Below are positions 1-9,394 of a stretch of DNA of 64,000 nucleotides, one piece after another. Origin of the DNA: Mariniphaga sediminis (lineage in GTDB: Bacteria; Bacteroidota; Bacteroidia; Bacteroidales; Prolixibacteraceae); contig NZ_QWET01000022.1 of NCBI RefSeq assembly GCF_003573545.1, positions 17,205 through 81,204 of the forward strand. The letters are read 5' to 3'. A program made the position numbers and the translations under genes. The number at the start of each line of letters is the position of its first letter. The first letter of the stretch is position 1. Below the pieces are notes generated by a model. The model was not told where the DNA came from. It saw only the letters and a program-made list of their open reading frames with translations, and ran no database searches.

Positions 1-914
1 GAACCACCTGAAACACTAATGTCGTTATTATAAATTGGAGCCGTTTCAAAAAGTTCATTTTGCCAGTTTGTTCCGGTTCCTAATCCAGAAATGTTTGCAT
101 AAGGAAGATCCTGGCCATTGGCAGCATATGCTTCATTGAGCAAAACCGCATATTCGGTGGCGTTTAATACAGGTAACTTACGCGAAGTTTTCTGGATACC
201 TACCGAACTGTTGACAGTAACTCTTGTTGGCGTATTTTTTTTGCCGCTTTTCGTAGTAATCAAAATAATACCGTTTGCACCAACTGTTCCGTAAATAGCT
301 GCCTGGGCATCTTTTAATACCGTAATAGATTCAATATCGCTTGGATTCAGTGTGCTCAAGTCTCCCTGATAACCATCAATAATGGTAACCGGAGAGGCAT
401 CGCCATTGGTTGAAATCCCCCGGATTCGAATGTCGAGGCCAGCTCCCGGTGCCCCCGACTGCGTAGTTACATTTACACCGGCCATGGTTCCTTGCAAAGC
501 TTGTTCCACCTTAACCGGTTTAATGTTTTCGATGGTTTCTGCATTTACCATTGAAACAGCTCCGGTAACATCTTCTTTCTTTTGTGTACCGTAACCAATA
601 ACAACAACCTCATCAAGGCCTGTGGTTTCGGTTTCAAGAACTACGTTAATTTCGGTTTGACTGTTTACCGGAATAATTTGTGTTTTTAATCCAATAAATG
701 AAAACCGAACGTTGGCATTGGCCGGAATCTGTAATTGATAAACACCATCAATATTGGTTATTGTACCATTCGTTGTTCCTTCCTGAACTACAGTAACTCC
801 AGGAAGAGGCATCCCGTCATCTGCTGAAGTAACCACACCTTTAAGTGTAATCTCCTGCGCAAATACTCCTGTAGATAACAGAGTAAGAATAATCAGATAG
901 ATTGTTTTCTTCAT
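1..914 (-). CDS. SusC/RagA-type TonB-linked outer membrane protein (N-terminal part)
   Basis: Partial gene running off the left edge; about 304 N-terminal residues are present, of roughly 1000 usual for the family. It begins MKKTIYLIILTLLSTGVFAQ, a signal peptide, then a carboxypeptidase-regulatory-like beta domain (KGVVTSADDGMPLPGVTV), then a TonB box/linker (VVIGYGTQKKEDVTGAV) and the plug domain with VRIRG-like and NPSDIESITVLKDA motifs. SusC proteins form the outer-membrane pore of glycan or peptide import complexes and pair with a SusD lipoprotein, which would lie left of this window. The codirectional hybrid regulator upstream fits a nutrient-uptake locus. The substrate cannot be read from this piece. 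Confidence 0.93.
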   Translation of the reverse strand, partial: MKKTIYLIILTLLSTGVFAQEITLKGVVTSADDGMPLPGVTVVQEGTTNGTITNIDGVYQLQIPANANVRFSFIGLKTQIIPVNSQTEINVVLETETTGLDEVVVIGYGTQKKEDVTGAVSMVNAETIENIKPVKVEQALQGTMAGVNVTTQSGAPGAGLDIRIRGISTNGDASPVTIIDGYQGDLSTLNPSDIESITVLKDAQAAIYGTVGANGIILITTKSGKKNTPTRVTVNSSVGIQKTSRKLPVLNATEYAVLLNEAYAANGQDLPYANISGLGTGTNWQNELFETAPIYNNDISVSGG

Positions 915-1188
915 ACGATTTTAGATTTTGAATTTTATTATTAAGAACTGAGGCTCTTGCATTTTTGTTCCCCAAAGTTCTTACTTGTCTTTTTCAAGTC
1001 CTAAAAAACACACTCTGCTTAAACACTACACACTCAAATTTTATACACTACAAAAACACATCACTAAAATAATAAGTCATTTATTTTTAGTAATTTATAA
1101 TTTGTATTATGGTTGTTCTATTACTTTTATTAATTGGTGTGCCGGAAAAACAAAATAACATTGGAAATTGCTCCGTAGTTGTTACTTT

Positions 1189-4059
1189 TTAAATATTCGA
1201 AAGGAAGGTGGAAAGATTTGCGCTTCTGTCGAGCTCCAGTTTTTTTCGTAAACGGTAACGACTGATTTCGGCTCCGCGATAGGATATGTTTAAAATAGTG
1301 GCTATTTCCTTTGTCGTCAGATTCATGCGGATAAAGGCACAAATCCTCAAATCGTTTGGCGAAAGGTTAGGATATCTTTCTTTTAGCTTTTTAAAAAACT
1401 CCTCATGAACCTCATCGAAATAAGTTTCAAAAATTTGGCTTTGTTGTTTAATGTCAACTTCCTTTTTTATACGCTTTTTAAGGCTAAGGATCCGGTTTTT
1501 AGCCGTTTCGTTAATAACGAAGTCTTGTATGGCATTCAGGTCTTCGTTTACTTTAATCATAAATTTATTTTTTTGAACAATGCCCATGGTTTGGTTTGCC
1601 AATTCCTTGTCGCGATGAATCATTTCGGCACGCAACTTATCGTTTCTGAGCTTAATAATTTCCTTTTCAGCAACAAGGGCTTCGCGCTGGTGTTGTTCTT
1701 CCTGTTTGCGAATTTCCTGTTGATGCCTTATTTTTTCCTGCTCCTTGGCCCTCTCAAGCCTTTTCAAAATAAGCTTTGTTATCAGGAAAACAAGCAATCC
1801 GAACATCAGTATATAAACGAGGTACGCAATCCCCGAACGATGCCATGGCGGCAAAATTTCGAAGGCGAAAGAAGAAATATCACTCTCAATCCCGTAGGAG
1901 TTTTTGGCTTTTAATTTAAACTGATAATTCCCCTCGTGCAGGGTCGTAAAATCTTTATAGGAATGTGTCGACCAGGGCGACCAATCTTCCGAAAAGCCCT
2001 CCAGAAAATAACTGAACTGCATTGGAATTTCATTTTCAAAAAAAGGTGCTGCAAAATGAAAACGTAATGAATTCTTTCGAAACGGGAATTTAAAATGTTC
2101 CTCTGTTTCAGGTTCATAAAGATAAACCACAGAATCCATGTGCTGAATTTCTACTTTTGTAATTATTGAACTAAACGTTTCGTTATAAGGCTTATTTACC
2201 TTTGCAGAATAGTGGGCAAAACCGTCGTCGATACCTACAAAGGCATTATTGGTGTTATACGGATAGATAAACTCAAATTCATTTACATACCTGTTATCAA
2301 GCTTTTTAAAGGGCGCTGTTATTTTGGTAAATGTCTGATCCTCGTTTTTTCTTATAATTCCAGATTCATTATCAGCAATATACCATATATCTCCTTCTTC
2401 ATCTTCTGTCAATGTCTTGATTTTTGCACTTGTATTAAATATCCGGTTCATTTCTTCTGATAATACAAAACGGTTGGTCGTTTTATCAAATCTAAAGATT
2501 CCTGAATCGGTTGAAGCATACATGTTTTTTTTGTATCCCAGCAAGATGTTCCCTGTATTTGAAGGCAAGCCATATTCTTTTGTATAATGAATAAACTGGA
2601 GGATACTATCATTTGTGTCGTTTAACTTCACGCGAAAAATACCTTTTCCTCCATGCCCTATCCAAATATCTCCTTCTTTATCTTGTTGAATGTAACGGCT
2701 TGATTCCCGAAAACCTTCCAGTTTTTTATAAAAATTCCACCCATTGTCTCCTTCTTTGAAAAGGATCAGTCCATTATAACATCCTCCCAACAAAAATTCC
2801 GGCTTGGTATTTAGCTGTATAAATCTCCATGTACCCTCTGTCTGACGGGTTTTAGTAGCTGTATTTCCCTTTACTTTAAAGACTCCCTGGTTATGCCCGC
2901 AAATTAATTCTCCGTCAAATACCTCAAGTGACCACACTTGCCCTGCTGTATTTTTTACCAGTTCAAATGGATGATCATTGTCGAACTCATCAAAAGGCCG
3001 AACATACAATCCCTGGTTTGTTCCAAGGTAAAGGTTTCCTTCAAAAATGGTACAGCAATATCCCGTTCCCAGGTTTTCAGAGTTAAAAAAACGGAGTGGT
3101 GAATTTATCTCAACATAATCAATTCCATTATCAAGGCCCAACCAAAGGTTTTGTGTTCTGTCTACAAATAAACTTAATATCGTATTGTTTTGTAACCCGT
3201 TTCTGCTGTTTATACTTTGAATTATATTTCCATTGCCATCTGCAATAACAAGTCCGTTTAAAATAGTGCCAAATGCAAAATAGTTGCCCGGAAGAGAGGT
3301 CGCGCTATACAGGCGGTTTTTCTTTATAAAGTTGTTAACCGGAGTATCCCATGGTTCCATTTTTTCATCTTCCATTTTGTAAATTCCATTAGCCGAGGTA
3401 CATATAAGAACCTGGCCATTCCCTGTTTCCAGAATTGCACTAATATCCTGTTCCAAATAATCGTCCCAAAATGGAAGCTTTACTATTTTACCGTCAACCA
3501 GCTCAAAAATACCACTCTCTGGTTCATGTATAAAAAGCCTTTCTTTAATTTGAAATGAAAAATGAAAATCAACTTGCGGCTCCAAAACTTTAATGGTCCC
3601 TTCCTTATAAATGAAAAGATACTTAAAACATTGAAACACCATCCCATCATTTATTTCATGGATATTCCATATATCGTCAAAATTTTGGTATTCATCCGGA
3701 AGTAGATGTTTCAGACTTACAAAAACAGGAGGTTTCGAGTTTTCACGGATAATTATTCCGAAATCATTAATCAGGCCAACAAAAAGGTTATTATTTTTAT
3801 CAATCAGTACCGATCTAAGGGGAGATGAAAAAGAAACTCTCGTTAAGTTCCATTGAGAACCATCGAATGATAAAAGCCCATCGTTATTGGCAAAATACAT
3901 AATACCGTTTTGGTCTTGTGCAATATCCCAATTCTGCGTACTGCCATTATACTCTGATTTGGAATAATTACGAATATTTGGACTACCAATATTCTTTACC
4001 TGAGCCAAGCAGAAAGAAGATAAAAAAATCAAGATTATTAAAAATGCCTTTCTCATCAT
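1189..4059 (-). CDS. Propeller/triple-tyrosine sensor with C-terminal LuxR-like HTH
   Basis: About 956 residues. A signal peptide (MMRKAFLIILIFLSSFCLAQ) supports a start at 4059 rather than the longer 4077. The large periplasmic part carries repeated propeller motifs (DQNGIMYFANNDGLL, DRTQNLWLGLDNGI, DKEGDIWIGHGGKGI), followed by a Y_Y_Y-type Ig domain (FSYFLEGFSEDWSPW) near residue 690-750, one membrane helix (GIAYLVYILMFGLLVFLI), a coiled coil, and a helix-turn-helix (LTTKEIATILNISYRGAEI) near the end. There is no histidine kinase or receiver domain, so this is the short one-protein form in which ligand sensing outside is linked directly to DNA binding inside. It probably controls the adjacent SusC locus; that is inference from position. 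Confidence 0.88.
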   Translation of the reverse strand: MMRKAFLIILIFLSSFCLAQVKNIGSPNIRNYSKSEYNGSTQNWDIAQDQNGIMYFANNDGLLSFDGSQWNLTRVSFSSPLRSVLIDKNNNLFVGLINDFGIIIRENSKPPVFVSLKHLLPDEYQNFDDIWNIHEINDGMVFQCFKYLFIYKEGTIKVLEPQVDFHFSFQIKERLFIHEPESGIFELVDGKIVKLPFWDDYLEQDISAILETGNGQVLICTSANGIYKMEDEKMEPWDTPVNNFIKKNRLYSATSLPGNYFAFGTILNGLVIADGNGNIIQSINSRNGLQNNTILSLFVDRTQNLWLGLDNGIDYVEINSPLRFFNSENLGTGYCCTIFEGNLYLGTNQGLYVRPFDEFDNDHPFELVKNTAGQVWSLEVFDGELICGHNQGVFKVKGNTATKTRQTEGTWRFIQLNTKPEFLLGGCYNGLILFKEGDNGWNFYKKLEGFRESSRYIQQDKEGDIWIGHGGKGIFRVKLNDTNDSILQFIHYTKEYGLPSNTGNILLGYKKNMYASTDSGIFRFDKTTNRFVLSEEMNRIFNTSAKIKTLTEDEEGDIWYIADNESGIIRKNEDQTFTKITAPFKKLDNRYVNEFEFIYPYNTNNAFVGIDDGFAHYSAKVNKPYNETFSSIITKVEIQHMDSVVYLYEPETEEHFKFPFRKNSLRFHFAAPFFENEIPMQFSYFLEGFSEDWSPWSTHSYKDFTTLHEGNYQFKLKAKNSYGIESDISSFAFEILPPWHRSGIAYLVYILMFGLLVFLITKLILKRLERAKEQEKIRHQQEIRKQEEQHQREALVAEKEIIKLRNDKLRAEMIHRDKELANQTMGIVQKNKFMIKVNEDLNAIQDFVINETAKNRILSLKKRIKKEVDIKQQSQIFETYFDEVHEEFFKKLKERYPNLSPNDLRICAFIRMNLTTKEIATILNISYRGAEISRYRLRKKLELDRSANLSTFLSNI

Positions 4060-4386
4060 GATATAGTTATCAGGCATTAAATTAGAATATTTTGCCGGTT
4101 GAAAGAAAAAATAGTGGAGAAACTTGATTCGAGAAGAGTTTTCGATCTCATTTCCAGCGATTTAATTCATTGGTAGATTTTCAGATTAAAAAAGCTAACT
4201 TCAGCAAAAGAGAATTATCTATATCGAAAATAGATAAAAGGGTGCATTAGAGCAATAGGCTTAACAGATAGTTAGCCTGCCGATTTTTACAGATAAAGGG
4301 GGTTTGTGTTTGAAGGATTTTCAAAAAAAAGAGAGCAACGTGAATTGCCCCCTTCTCATTAAACAATTAATAATCACCCAAAAAAA
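4060..4386. other. Intergenic region, no gene seen
   Basis: About 330 bases between the regulator start and the end of the acyl-carrier-like gene. It contains a likely terminator for the latter (separate entry) and the presumed promoter area of the regulator, but no convincing -7 box on the minus strand and no conserved ORF. Confidence 0.5.
4323..4357 (-). terminator. Probable intrinsic terminator of the acyl-carrier-like gene
   Basis: Read on the minus strand, GAG..GCAA, loop TTCACG, TTGC..CTC is followed by a run of eight T. It lies about 30 bases past the stop at 4387. The stem is short and has a G-rich bulge, hence moderate confidence. Confidence 0.45.
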
Positions 4387-4635
4387 CTAAGCTGTATGTT
4401 TTAAAAATTTTACAGTGTCGTTTACACTTGCTAAATTCAGTAACTCTTCGTCACGTATAGAAATATTGAAAATTCCTTCCAGGTAAAAAGTAAATATTTT
4501 CCAATCGACCGAGTCAAAATTCAAATCTTTTCTGAATGATGCTTCCGGCTGAATGTCATTCTTTTGTACCCCCGTTTTTCTTAATACACGGTAAAGGTTT
4601 CTTCTTATTTTCTTTTCTTCCATAATTTTTTTCAT
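4387..4635 (-). CDS. Acyl carrier protein-like small protein
   Basis: About 82 residues from ATG 4635; an upstream TTG at 4659 is a poorer start. The segment FRKDLNFDSVDWKIFTFYLE matches the acyl-carrier core D-L-x-x-DS: the Ser of DSVDW is where 4'-phosphopantetheine would attach, followed by the acidic helix-II pattern and the C-terminal ASVNDTVKFLK, which corresponds to the usual TVGDAVDYI end. The N-terminus is unusually basic (KKIMEEKKIRRNLYRVLRK). No ketosynthase, ligase or phosphopantetheinyl transferase is adjacent, so its partner is unknown. It is not the housekeeping AcpP, whose motif is usually GADSLD. Confidence 0.6.
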   Translation of the reverse strand: MKKIMEEKKIRRNLYRVLRKTGVQKNDIQPEASFRKDLNFDSVDWKIFTFYLEGIFNISIRDEELLNLASVNDTVKFLKHTA

Positions 4636-4914
4636 GTGTTTATAGTTGTCTGTTTTCAATGGTAAAACATGCCTGCCTGGCTTGCTCAGTCAAACAAAGA
4701 ACTCCCATGAAATTTGTAGTTATAATCCTATATGAATGGTTTTTATTCATGGTTATTTTGTCAAAAATTATTTTTACTGCAGTATCCATTAAAAAAACCG
4801 AACAAATGAATTCAAAGGTCAAATATATGAATTTTATTTTATAAAAAAATTTCATTAGAGCATATTAACACAATGTTTACACATAATTAATTCTATGTCA
4901 GTGGTGTAAAGCAT

Positions 4915-5463
4915 TTACATGAGAGTGCTTGTGTCTGACTTTAGGAAGCTAAAAACCTCAAGATCAAAATACCGGTTTTGATAAAATTCTCCTTCCCGCT
5001 CAGTTCCTTCATGCTGAAACCCAAGACGGGATGGGATGGCTGCGCTTTTTGTATTTCCTTTTGCCACCTTTATTTGTATCCGGTTCATTTTCATGTTTTT
5101 GAAAGCAAGTTTTATGAGTTGTTTTGTGCACAATGTGATAATTCCTTTTCCCTGCATGTTTTGAATCAACCAGTAGCCAATTTCGGTTTTGCGGTTTATC
5201 CAGTCTGTGTCTTTAAAACCTATCAGGCCTGCAAATTTTTCGTTGTACCAAATCGTGTATATTTCGTCGCTCTTTTTTTCTGTTTGGGAGATAACACTTT
5301 TTATAAACGCTTCGGTGTCTGAAATTTGTTGCGTGGTACTTACAAAGGGGAGCCATTCTCCCAGATACTCTCTGTCGCCATCAATGGCTTCAAAAATAAT
5401 TTTTGCCATCGAAAGTTTAATTGCTTCCAGACGTATTTTTGTGTTTACCTGAATGTGTTCCAT
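4915..5463 (-). CDS. GNAT-family N-acetyltransferase, RimJ/RimL type
   Basis: About 182 residues using ATG 5463 (MEHIQVNTKIRLEAI). The open frame extends further upstream, but that extension has no family similarity. The RimL-like order is visible: beta strand with LRL/ RLEAI start, EYLGEWLPFV, the acetyl-CoA motif as NMQGKGIITLCTKQLIKLAF, then MNRIQIKVAKGNTKSAAIPSRLGFQHEG, the typical N-x-x-S-x-x-x-x-x-x-LGF block. Such enzymes acetylate protein N-termini, antibiotics or small amines; the substrate is not predictable. A TATTTTTG box on the minus strand at 5486-5493 is a plausible -7 element. Confidence 0.85.
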   Translation of the reverse strand: MEHIQVNTKIRLEAIKLSMAKIIFEAIDGDREYLGEWLPFVSTTQQISDTEAFIKSVISQTEKKSDEIYTIWYNEKFAGLIGFKDTDWINRKTEIGYWLIQNMQGKGIITLCTKQLIKLAFKNMKMNRIQIKVAKGNTKSAAIPSRLGFQHEGTEREGEFYQNRYFDLEVFSFLKSDTSTLM

Positions 5464-5706
5464 TTTTTGCGGTTTTTTTATCAGACAAAAATAATTCCGA
5501 AATGTTACAATGCCACTACAGCTTTTTGCCAACTTGTTATCTTTGACAAAAAAATGAAAAACATGAAATGAGCATAACGAAATTTTTCCATACAGACGGT
5601 TCGTTATAAAGGCGGGTTACGTCGGAATAAATTCGCGAGTTTTACATGCATTAAAGTAATTGATGCGAGAAAATGAGAGCCTTTTGTAACTTTAAAATAT
5701 AGTGTG

Positions 5707-6540
5707 ATGAAAAAACAGGGAATATTTGTGTTTATTTTCATATTGGCTGTAAGTATTTCATGCAGGAATTCCGGTCAAAATCAAAAAGGAGAAGAAGTAG
5801 AAGGTCTGGTGTTGATTAAAACGTCTTATGGGAATATAAAAGTGAAGCTTTATGAAAAGACGGCAGAACACAGGAAGAATTTTGAGAAGTTGGTGAATGA
5901 AGGGTTTTACAATGGTTTGCTTTTTCACCGCGTGATTGAAAACTTTATGATCCAGGGCGGCGACCCTGATTCCAAAGAGGCGCAACCGGGTCAAAGGCTT
6001 GGAGGTGGATCGCTCGATTACACATTACCGGCGGAATTTGTCCCGGAGTATTTTCATAAAAAGGGAGCGCTTGCTGCTGCTCGTCTTGGCGGAGCAGCGA
6101 ATCCGGAGAAACGGTCGAGTGCCTCACAGTTTTATATTGTCCATGGTGAAATTTTTTCAGAAGAAACTCTTGATGCCCTGGAGGTGTCAAAAAATCAACG
6201 GATTAAAAATGACATGTTAAAGGAACATTTGAAAGGCCTGGAAGACGAACTTCAGCAATTCAGGGCGAATAACGATCATACTGGTTTTAACCTGAAAGTG
6301 GCAGAAGTAAGGGAGCAGGTAGACAGCCTTTTTTCGGCCCAAAATCTGGGCTTCAAATTTACGGATGAGCAAAGGGAAATTTATACCACCATCGGAGGGT
6401 ATCCTTCGCTGGATGGAGATTATACTGTTTTTGGTGAGATAGTGGAAGGAATGGAGGTAGTGGAGAAAATTGCTGCTGTTGGAACGGATGCGAACGATCG
6501 TCCCCTCAAGGATGTGAAGATGGAAATGGAATGGAAGTAG
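5707..6540 (+). CDS. Cyclophilin-type peptidyl-prolyl isomerase, lipoprotein
   Basis: About 277 residues. ATG 5707 is preferred over the GTG at 5704. The N-terminus is a lipoprotein signal with lipobox ending VSISC, so the protein is probably anchored in an envelope membrane. The cyclophilin fold starts with [19 protein letters not shown] and continues with [17 protein letters not shown] and ASQFYIVHG; these contain the catalytic Arg/Phe/Met-Gln cluster. An insertion rich in charged residues (about residues 160-220) separates FYIVHG from [16 protein letters not shown], as in other Bacteroidota members. It likely assists folding of exported proteins. It is a single gene convergent with the HAD gene. 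Confidence 0.93.
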   Translation: MKKQGIFVFIFILAVSISCRNSGQNQKGEEVEGLVLIKTSYGNIKVKLYEKTAEHRKNFEKLVNEGFYNGLLFHRVIENFMIQGGDPDSKEAQPGQRLGGGSLDYTLPAEFVPEYFHKKGALAAARLGGAANPEKRSSASQFYIVHGEIFSEETLDALEVSKNQRIKNDMLKEHLKGLEDELQQFRANNDHTGFNLKVAEVREQVDSLFSAQNLGFKFTDEQREIYTTIGGYPSLDGDYTVFGEIVEGMEVVEKIAAVGTDANDRPLKDVKMEMEWK

Positions 6541-6590
6541 GGGAACAGATTTCAGTTTTAAAATAACGATGAAATTTCTGTTCCGTTTTT
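6541..6590 (+). terminator. Terminator of the cyclophilin gene, overlapping the convergent gene's 3' end
   Basis: GGAACAGA (6542-6549) and TCTGTTCC (6577-6584) form the stem, with further TTTCA/TGAAA pairing inside, followed by GTTTTT. The right arm is the last codons of the HAD gene on the other strand. Confidence 0.6.
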
Positions 6591-7181
6591 CAGCCAGTAC
6601 GTTTTCATTCCTGTTTTTTGTGCACCGGCAATATTATCCTCCAAATCATCCACGAAAAGTGTTTCTTCGGGTCTGACTCCGGATAGTTGAATCACTTTTT
6701 GGAACGAACTTAAATCGGGTTTACGTTCGTGTATTTCATGAGAATAAAAATCTTTTTCAAAGATCGAGGGAAAATCAATCCCGTGCGTTTCCCTGAATTC
6801 CTTGTGTAACCGGCTGATATGAATTTGATTGGTGTTGCTGAAAAGAAAAACGTTGAACTTCTTTCTCAGATCTTTTACCATTTCTACTCTTTTAGCCGGA
6901 ATGTCCAGTACCATGGCATACCAGGCATCGTCAATCTGCTGGTCGGTAGCCCCGGGATTTTTCAGAATTTGTCGTACCCGCGTTCTAAACTGTGCCGGCG
7001 ACGCCCGTCCCACTTCCAGATCGTAAAAAATTGGGTCGGCATAAGCCTGTTGCCGATTTATTACTTCAGAACTTAGTCCCAGTTGCCTGAAAGCATGGAT
7101 GGATGCATTGAAGTCAAGGTTCAGTAATACATTGCCCAGGTCGAAAACGATGTTTTTTATATTTGTAAGATCGGGTTTCAT
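6558..7181 (-). CDS. HAD-superfamily hydrolase, subfamily IA
   Basis: 207 residues, the usual size. Motif I is NIVFDLGNVLLNLD near residues 11-24; the nucleophile is the first Asp and the position two residues later is Gly-Asn rather than DxD, a YihX/epoxide-hydrolase-like variant (DLGNVL). Motif II is VFLFSNTNQIH, with Lys in HERKPDLSSFQ (motif III) and motif IV as TLFVDDLEDNIAGA. It is probably a phosphatase acting on a sugar phosphate or nucleotide such as alpha-D-glucose-1-phosphate or FMN; the substrate is unclear. It is divergent from mtnA with a 50-base gap. Confidence 0.88.
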   Translation of the reverse strand: MKPDLTNIKNIVFDLGNVLLNLDFNASIHAFRQLGLSSEVINRQQAYADPIFYDLEVGRASPAQFRTRVRQILKNPGATDQQIDDAWYAMVLDIPAKRVEMVKDLRKKFNVFLFSNTNQIHISRLHKEFRETHGIDFPSIFEKDFYSHEIHERKPDLSSFQKVIQLSGVRPEETLFVDDLEDNIAGAQKTGMKTYWLKNGTEISSLF

Positions 7182-7232
7182 TTTGTTATTTTAAGCCACG
7201 AATATAAGATTAAAATTTCTGTTAACGGGTAG

Positions 7233-8336
7233 ATGCAAATTCAAAGCAAACATTATCATACTATTTGGGTAAAGGGTGACAGGTCTTCGATTGTTCAGAT
7301 AATTGATCAGCGAAAACTGCCTTTTGAGTTTATCATTCGGGATTTGGAAAGCCCGGCAGATTGTTTTGGTGCTATCCGTGATATGGCGGTTCGCGGAGCA
7401 CCACTTATTGGTGTAACGGCGGCCTTTGGAATGTACCTCGCTTTATTTCATCTGGAAGGGAAAAATCCGGAAGTTTTTCTTGCCGAAACAGCAGACTACC
7501 TGAAGTCTGCCCGGCCCACTGCAGTAAATCTGGCATTTGCCATCGATGAAATGTTGGAGTTTATGCTTCAAAATTTGAACGATGAAGCCATAATGCTAAA
7601 AACACTGGATAGGGCAAATGCATTGAAAGAACTTGAAATCGGTTTTAGTGAAAAAATTGGAGAATTCGGGCTGGAAATCATAGAGAAAATTTACCAGGAA
7701 AAGAGAGAGCCGGTAAATATTTTAACTCACTGTAACGCCGGCTGGCTGGCCTGTATCGATTGGGGAACAGCAACGGCTCCCATTTACAAAGCGCATCAGA
7801 AAGGTATTCCGCTACACGTGTGGGTGGATGAAACCCGGCCTCGCAACCAGGGAGCCAGGCTGACGGCTTTTGAGCTGGGAGAGGAGGGCGTTCCGCATAC
7901 TGTGATTGCTGACAATACGGGCGGGCACCTGATGCAGCATGGAATGGTCGATGTGGTTATTGTTGGTAGCGACCGAACCACGGTTACGGGCGATGTAGCC
8001 AATAAAATAGGAACCTACCTCAAGGCACTTGCTGCAAAGGATAATGGTGTGCCTTTTTACGTAGCGCTTCCTTCTACTTCGTTTGATTGGAATATGGAAG
8101 ATGGCGTGGCCGAAATTCCCATTGAGGAACGGGAGGCGGCTGAAGTAACTGATATTGAAGGCTGGAGCGGAGCAACCCATCAATCAGTCAGGTTGATTCC
8201 GGAGAACAGCCGGGCTGCCAATTACGGGTTCGATGTGACCCCTGCGCGACTGGTAACCGGTTTGATTACCGAACGTGGGATCTGCAAAGCGAATAAACAA
8301 GATATTTTGAACCTTTTTCCTGAAAAAAAGAAATGA
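7233..8336 (+). CDS. mtnA: S-methyl-5-thioribose-1-phosphate isomerase
   Basis: 367 residues, normal for the family. Related to eIF2B-alpha subunits, it converts 5-methylthioribose-1-phosphate to the ribulose form in methionine salvage. Visible signatures are DMAVRGAPLIGVTAAFG near residue 50, the catalytic-Cys block ILTHCNAGWLA near 165, the VDETRPRNQGARLTAFEL segment near 200, and the catalytic Asp in VIVGSDRTTVTGDVANKIGT near 250. The stop overlaps the start of mtnP by four bases (ATGA), so the two are translationally coupled. Later salvage genes (mtnB, C, D) are not in the window. Confidence 0.95.
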   Translation: MQIQSKHYHTIWVKGDRSSIVQIIDQRKLPFEFIIRDLESPADCFGAIRDMAVRGAPLIGVTAAFGMYLALFHLEGKNPEVFLAETADYLKSARPTAVNLAFAIDEMLEFMLQNLNDEAIMLKTLDRANALKELEIGFSEKIGEFGLEIIEKIYQEKREPVNILTHCNAGWLACIDWGTATAPIYKAHQKGIPLHVWVDETRPRNQGARLTAFELGEEGVPHTVIADNTGGHLMQHGMVDVVIVGSDRTTVTGDVANKIGTYLKALAAKDNGVPFYVALPSTSFDWNMEDGVAEIPIEEREAAEVTDIEGWSGATHQSVRLIPENSRAANYGFDVTPARLVTGLITERGICKANKQDILNLFPEKKK

Positions 8337-9082
8337 TAAAAATTGCAATTATAGGTGGAACGGGACTGGAAGATCCCGAGATCCTGAAAAATCCCCGGGA
8401 AACAGAAGTGGATACACCTTACGGAAAAACTTCCTCAGTGTTTAAAACCGGGCAAATTGAAAGTGTGGAAGTAGTTATTCTTTCGCGTCACGGAAGGGAT
8501 CACGGTATTCCGCCTTCACAGGTAAACAACCGCGCCAACATTTGGGCTATCCGGGAGTTGGGGTGTACTCATATTTTGGCAACTACAGCCTGTGGCAGTC
8601 TGCGTGAAGAGATCAAAAGGGGAGATATGGTCATCCTCGATCAGTTTATTGATTTTACACGCCATCGTGAGGTCACTTTTTATGAAAAGTTCGAGAATAA
8701 TGACCTTCAGCACACCCCTATGGCCGATCCGTTTGATAAAGAATTGCGGCAGAATCTTATTGAAGCTGCCGGTAGCCTTAATCTTTCTTTTCACCCCAGA
8801 GGCACCGTAATCTCTATCGAAGGACCACGTTTTTCCACACGTGCTGAGTCGAATATGTTCCGGTTGTGGGGCGCCGATGTGGTCAATATGTCGGTAGCAC
8901 CCGAATGTATTCTGGCGAATGAACTCCGGATTCCGTATGCAGCAGTAGCGCTCAGCACGGACTACGACTGCTGGAAAACCGACGAGGAGCCGGTTACATG
9001 GGAAGAGGTTCTGCGGGTTTTTAACGGAAATGTGGAAAGTGTGATTAAACTGCTGAGAAAGACGATTTCCTCTTTTAAATAG
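8333..9082 (+). CDS. mtnP: S-methyl-5'-thioadenosine phosphorylase
   Basis: 249 residues. A PNP/MTAP-family enzyme that phosphorolyses methylthioadenosine to adenine and 5-methylthioribose-1-phosphate, the substrate of the adjacent mtnA product. Seen are the phosphate-binding start IAIIGGTGLED, the LSRHGRDHGIPPSQVNNRANIWA block, TTACGSLREE, IEGPRFSTRAESNMFR with the substrate-binding Met and Thr, VNMSVAPECILANEL and the purine-site Asp pair ALSTDYDCW. Asp rather than Asn in the last motif favours a 6-aminopurine substrate. The four-base overlap with mtnA supports a two-gene operon. Confidence 0.93.
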   Translation: MIKIAIIGGTGLEDPEILKNPRETEVDTPYGKTSSVFKTGQIESVEVVILSRHGRDHGIPPSQVNNRANIWAIRELGCTHILATTACGSLREEIKRGDMVILDQFIDFTRHREVTFYEKFENNDLQHTPMADPFDKELRQNLIEAAGSLNLSFHPRGTVISIEGPRFSTRAESNMFRLWGADVVNMSVAPECILANELRIPYAAVALSTDYDCWKTDEEPVTWEEVLRVFNGNVESVIKLLRKTISSFK

Positions 9083-9394
9083 TTTTTATTTCAATAAATG
9101 CTGTAAGACATTTTTGCTGAAGAGTGTTTGGCATATCATTTGCTACATAAATCCTGTTGTCTCAAGGTTATAGAGAAGTTAAAGTTGGAACCGTTCAGTT
9201 AGTACTATATAAATTCAGCCATCAAGCTTCGTTGGCTTTTTAATTCCCGGCGGCATCTTTTTTAAAGATGCCGCTTTTGTTTGTTCTTTTTGCAGGCCCT
9301 GTTATATCATGATATATGATTTCATCCGGCTTTTCTGTGGGGAAAATTTGCTACATTGCGTGGTGAAAATAAAAAAACCTAATTCGGGAAAATT
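9083..9394. other. Intergenic region with two hairpins
   Basis: About 310 bases. It holds a weak stem AGCCA/TGGCT followed by TTTT near 9218-9242 and a strong terminator at 9250-9278. No ORF or structured RNA family was recognised between the mtnP stop and the first hairpin. Confidence 0.5.
9250..9278 (+). terminator. Intrinsic terminator downstream of mtnAP
   Basis: GCGGCATCTTT (9250-9260) pairs perfectly with AAAGATGCCGC (9264-9274) around a TTT loop, followed by TTTTG. It is unusually far (about 170 bases) from the mtnP stop, so it may end a longer 3' transcript or a small RNA. Confidence 0.75.

Noticed and set aside
421..440. GATTCGAAT as a possible tRNA T-loop
   Set aside because: It is inside the SusC coding sequence and no cloverleaf can be drawn around it; no other tRNA candidate was found.
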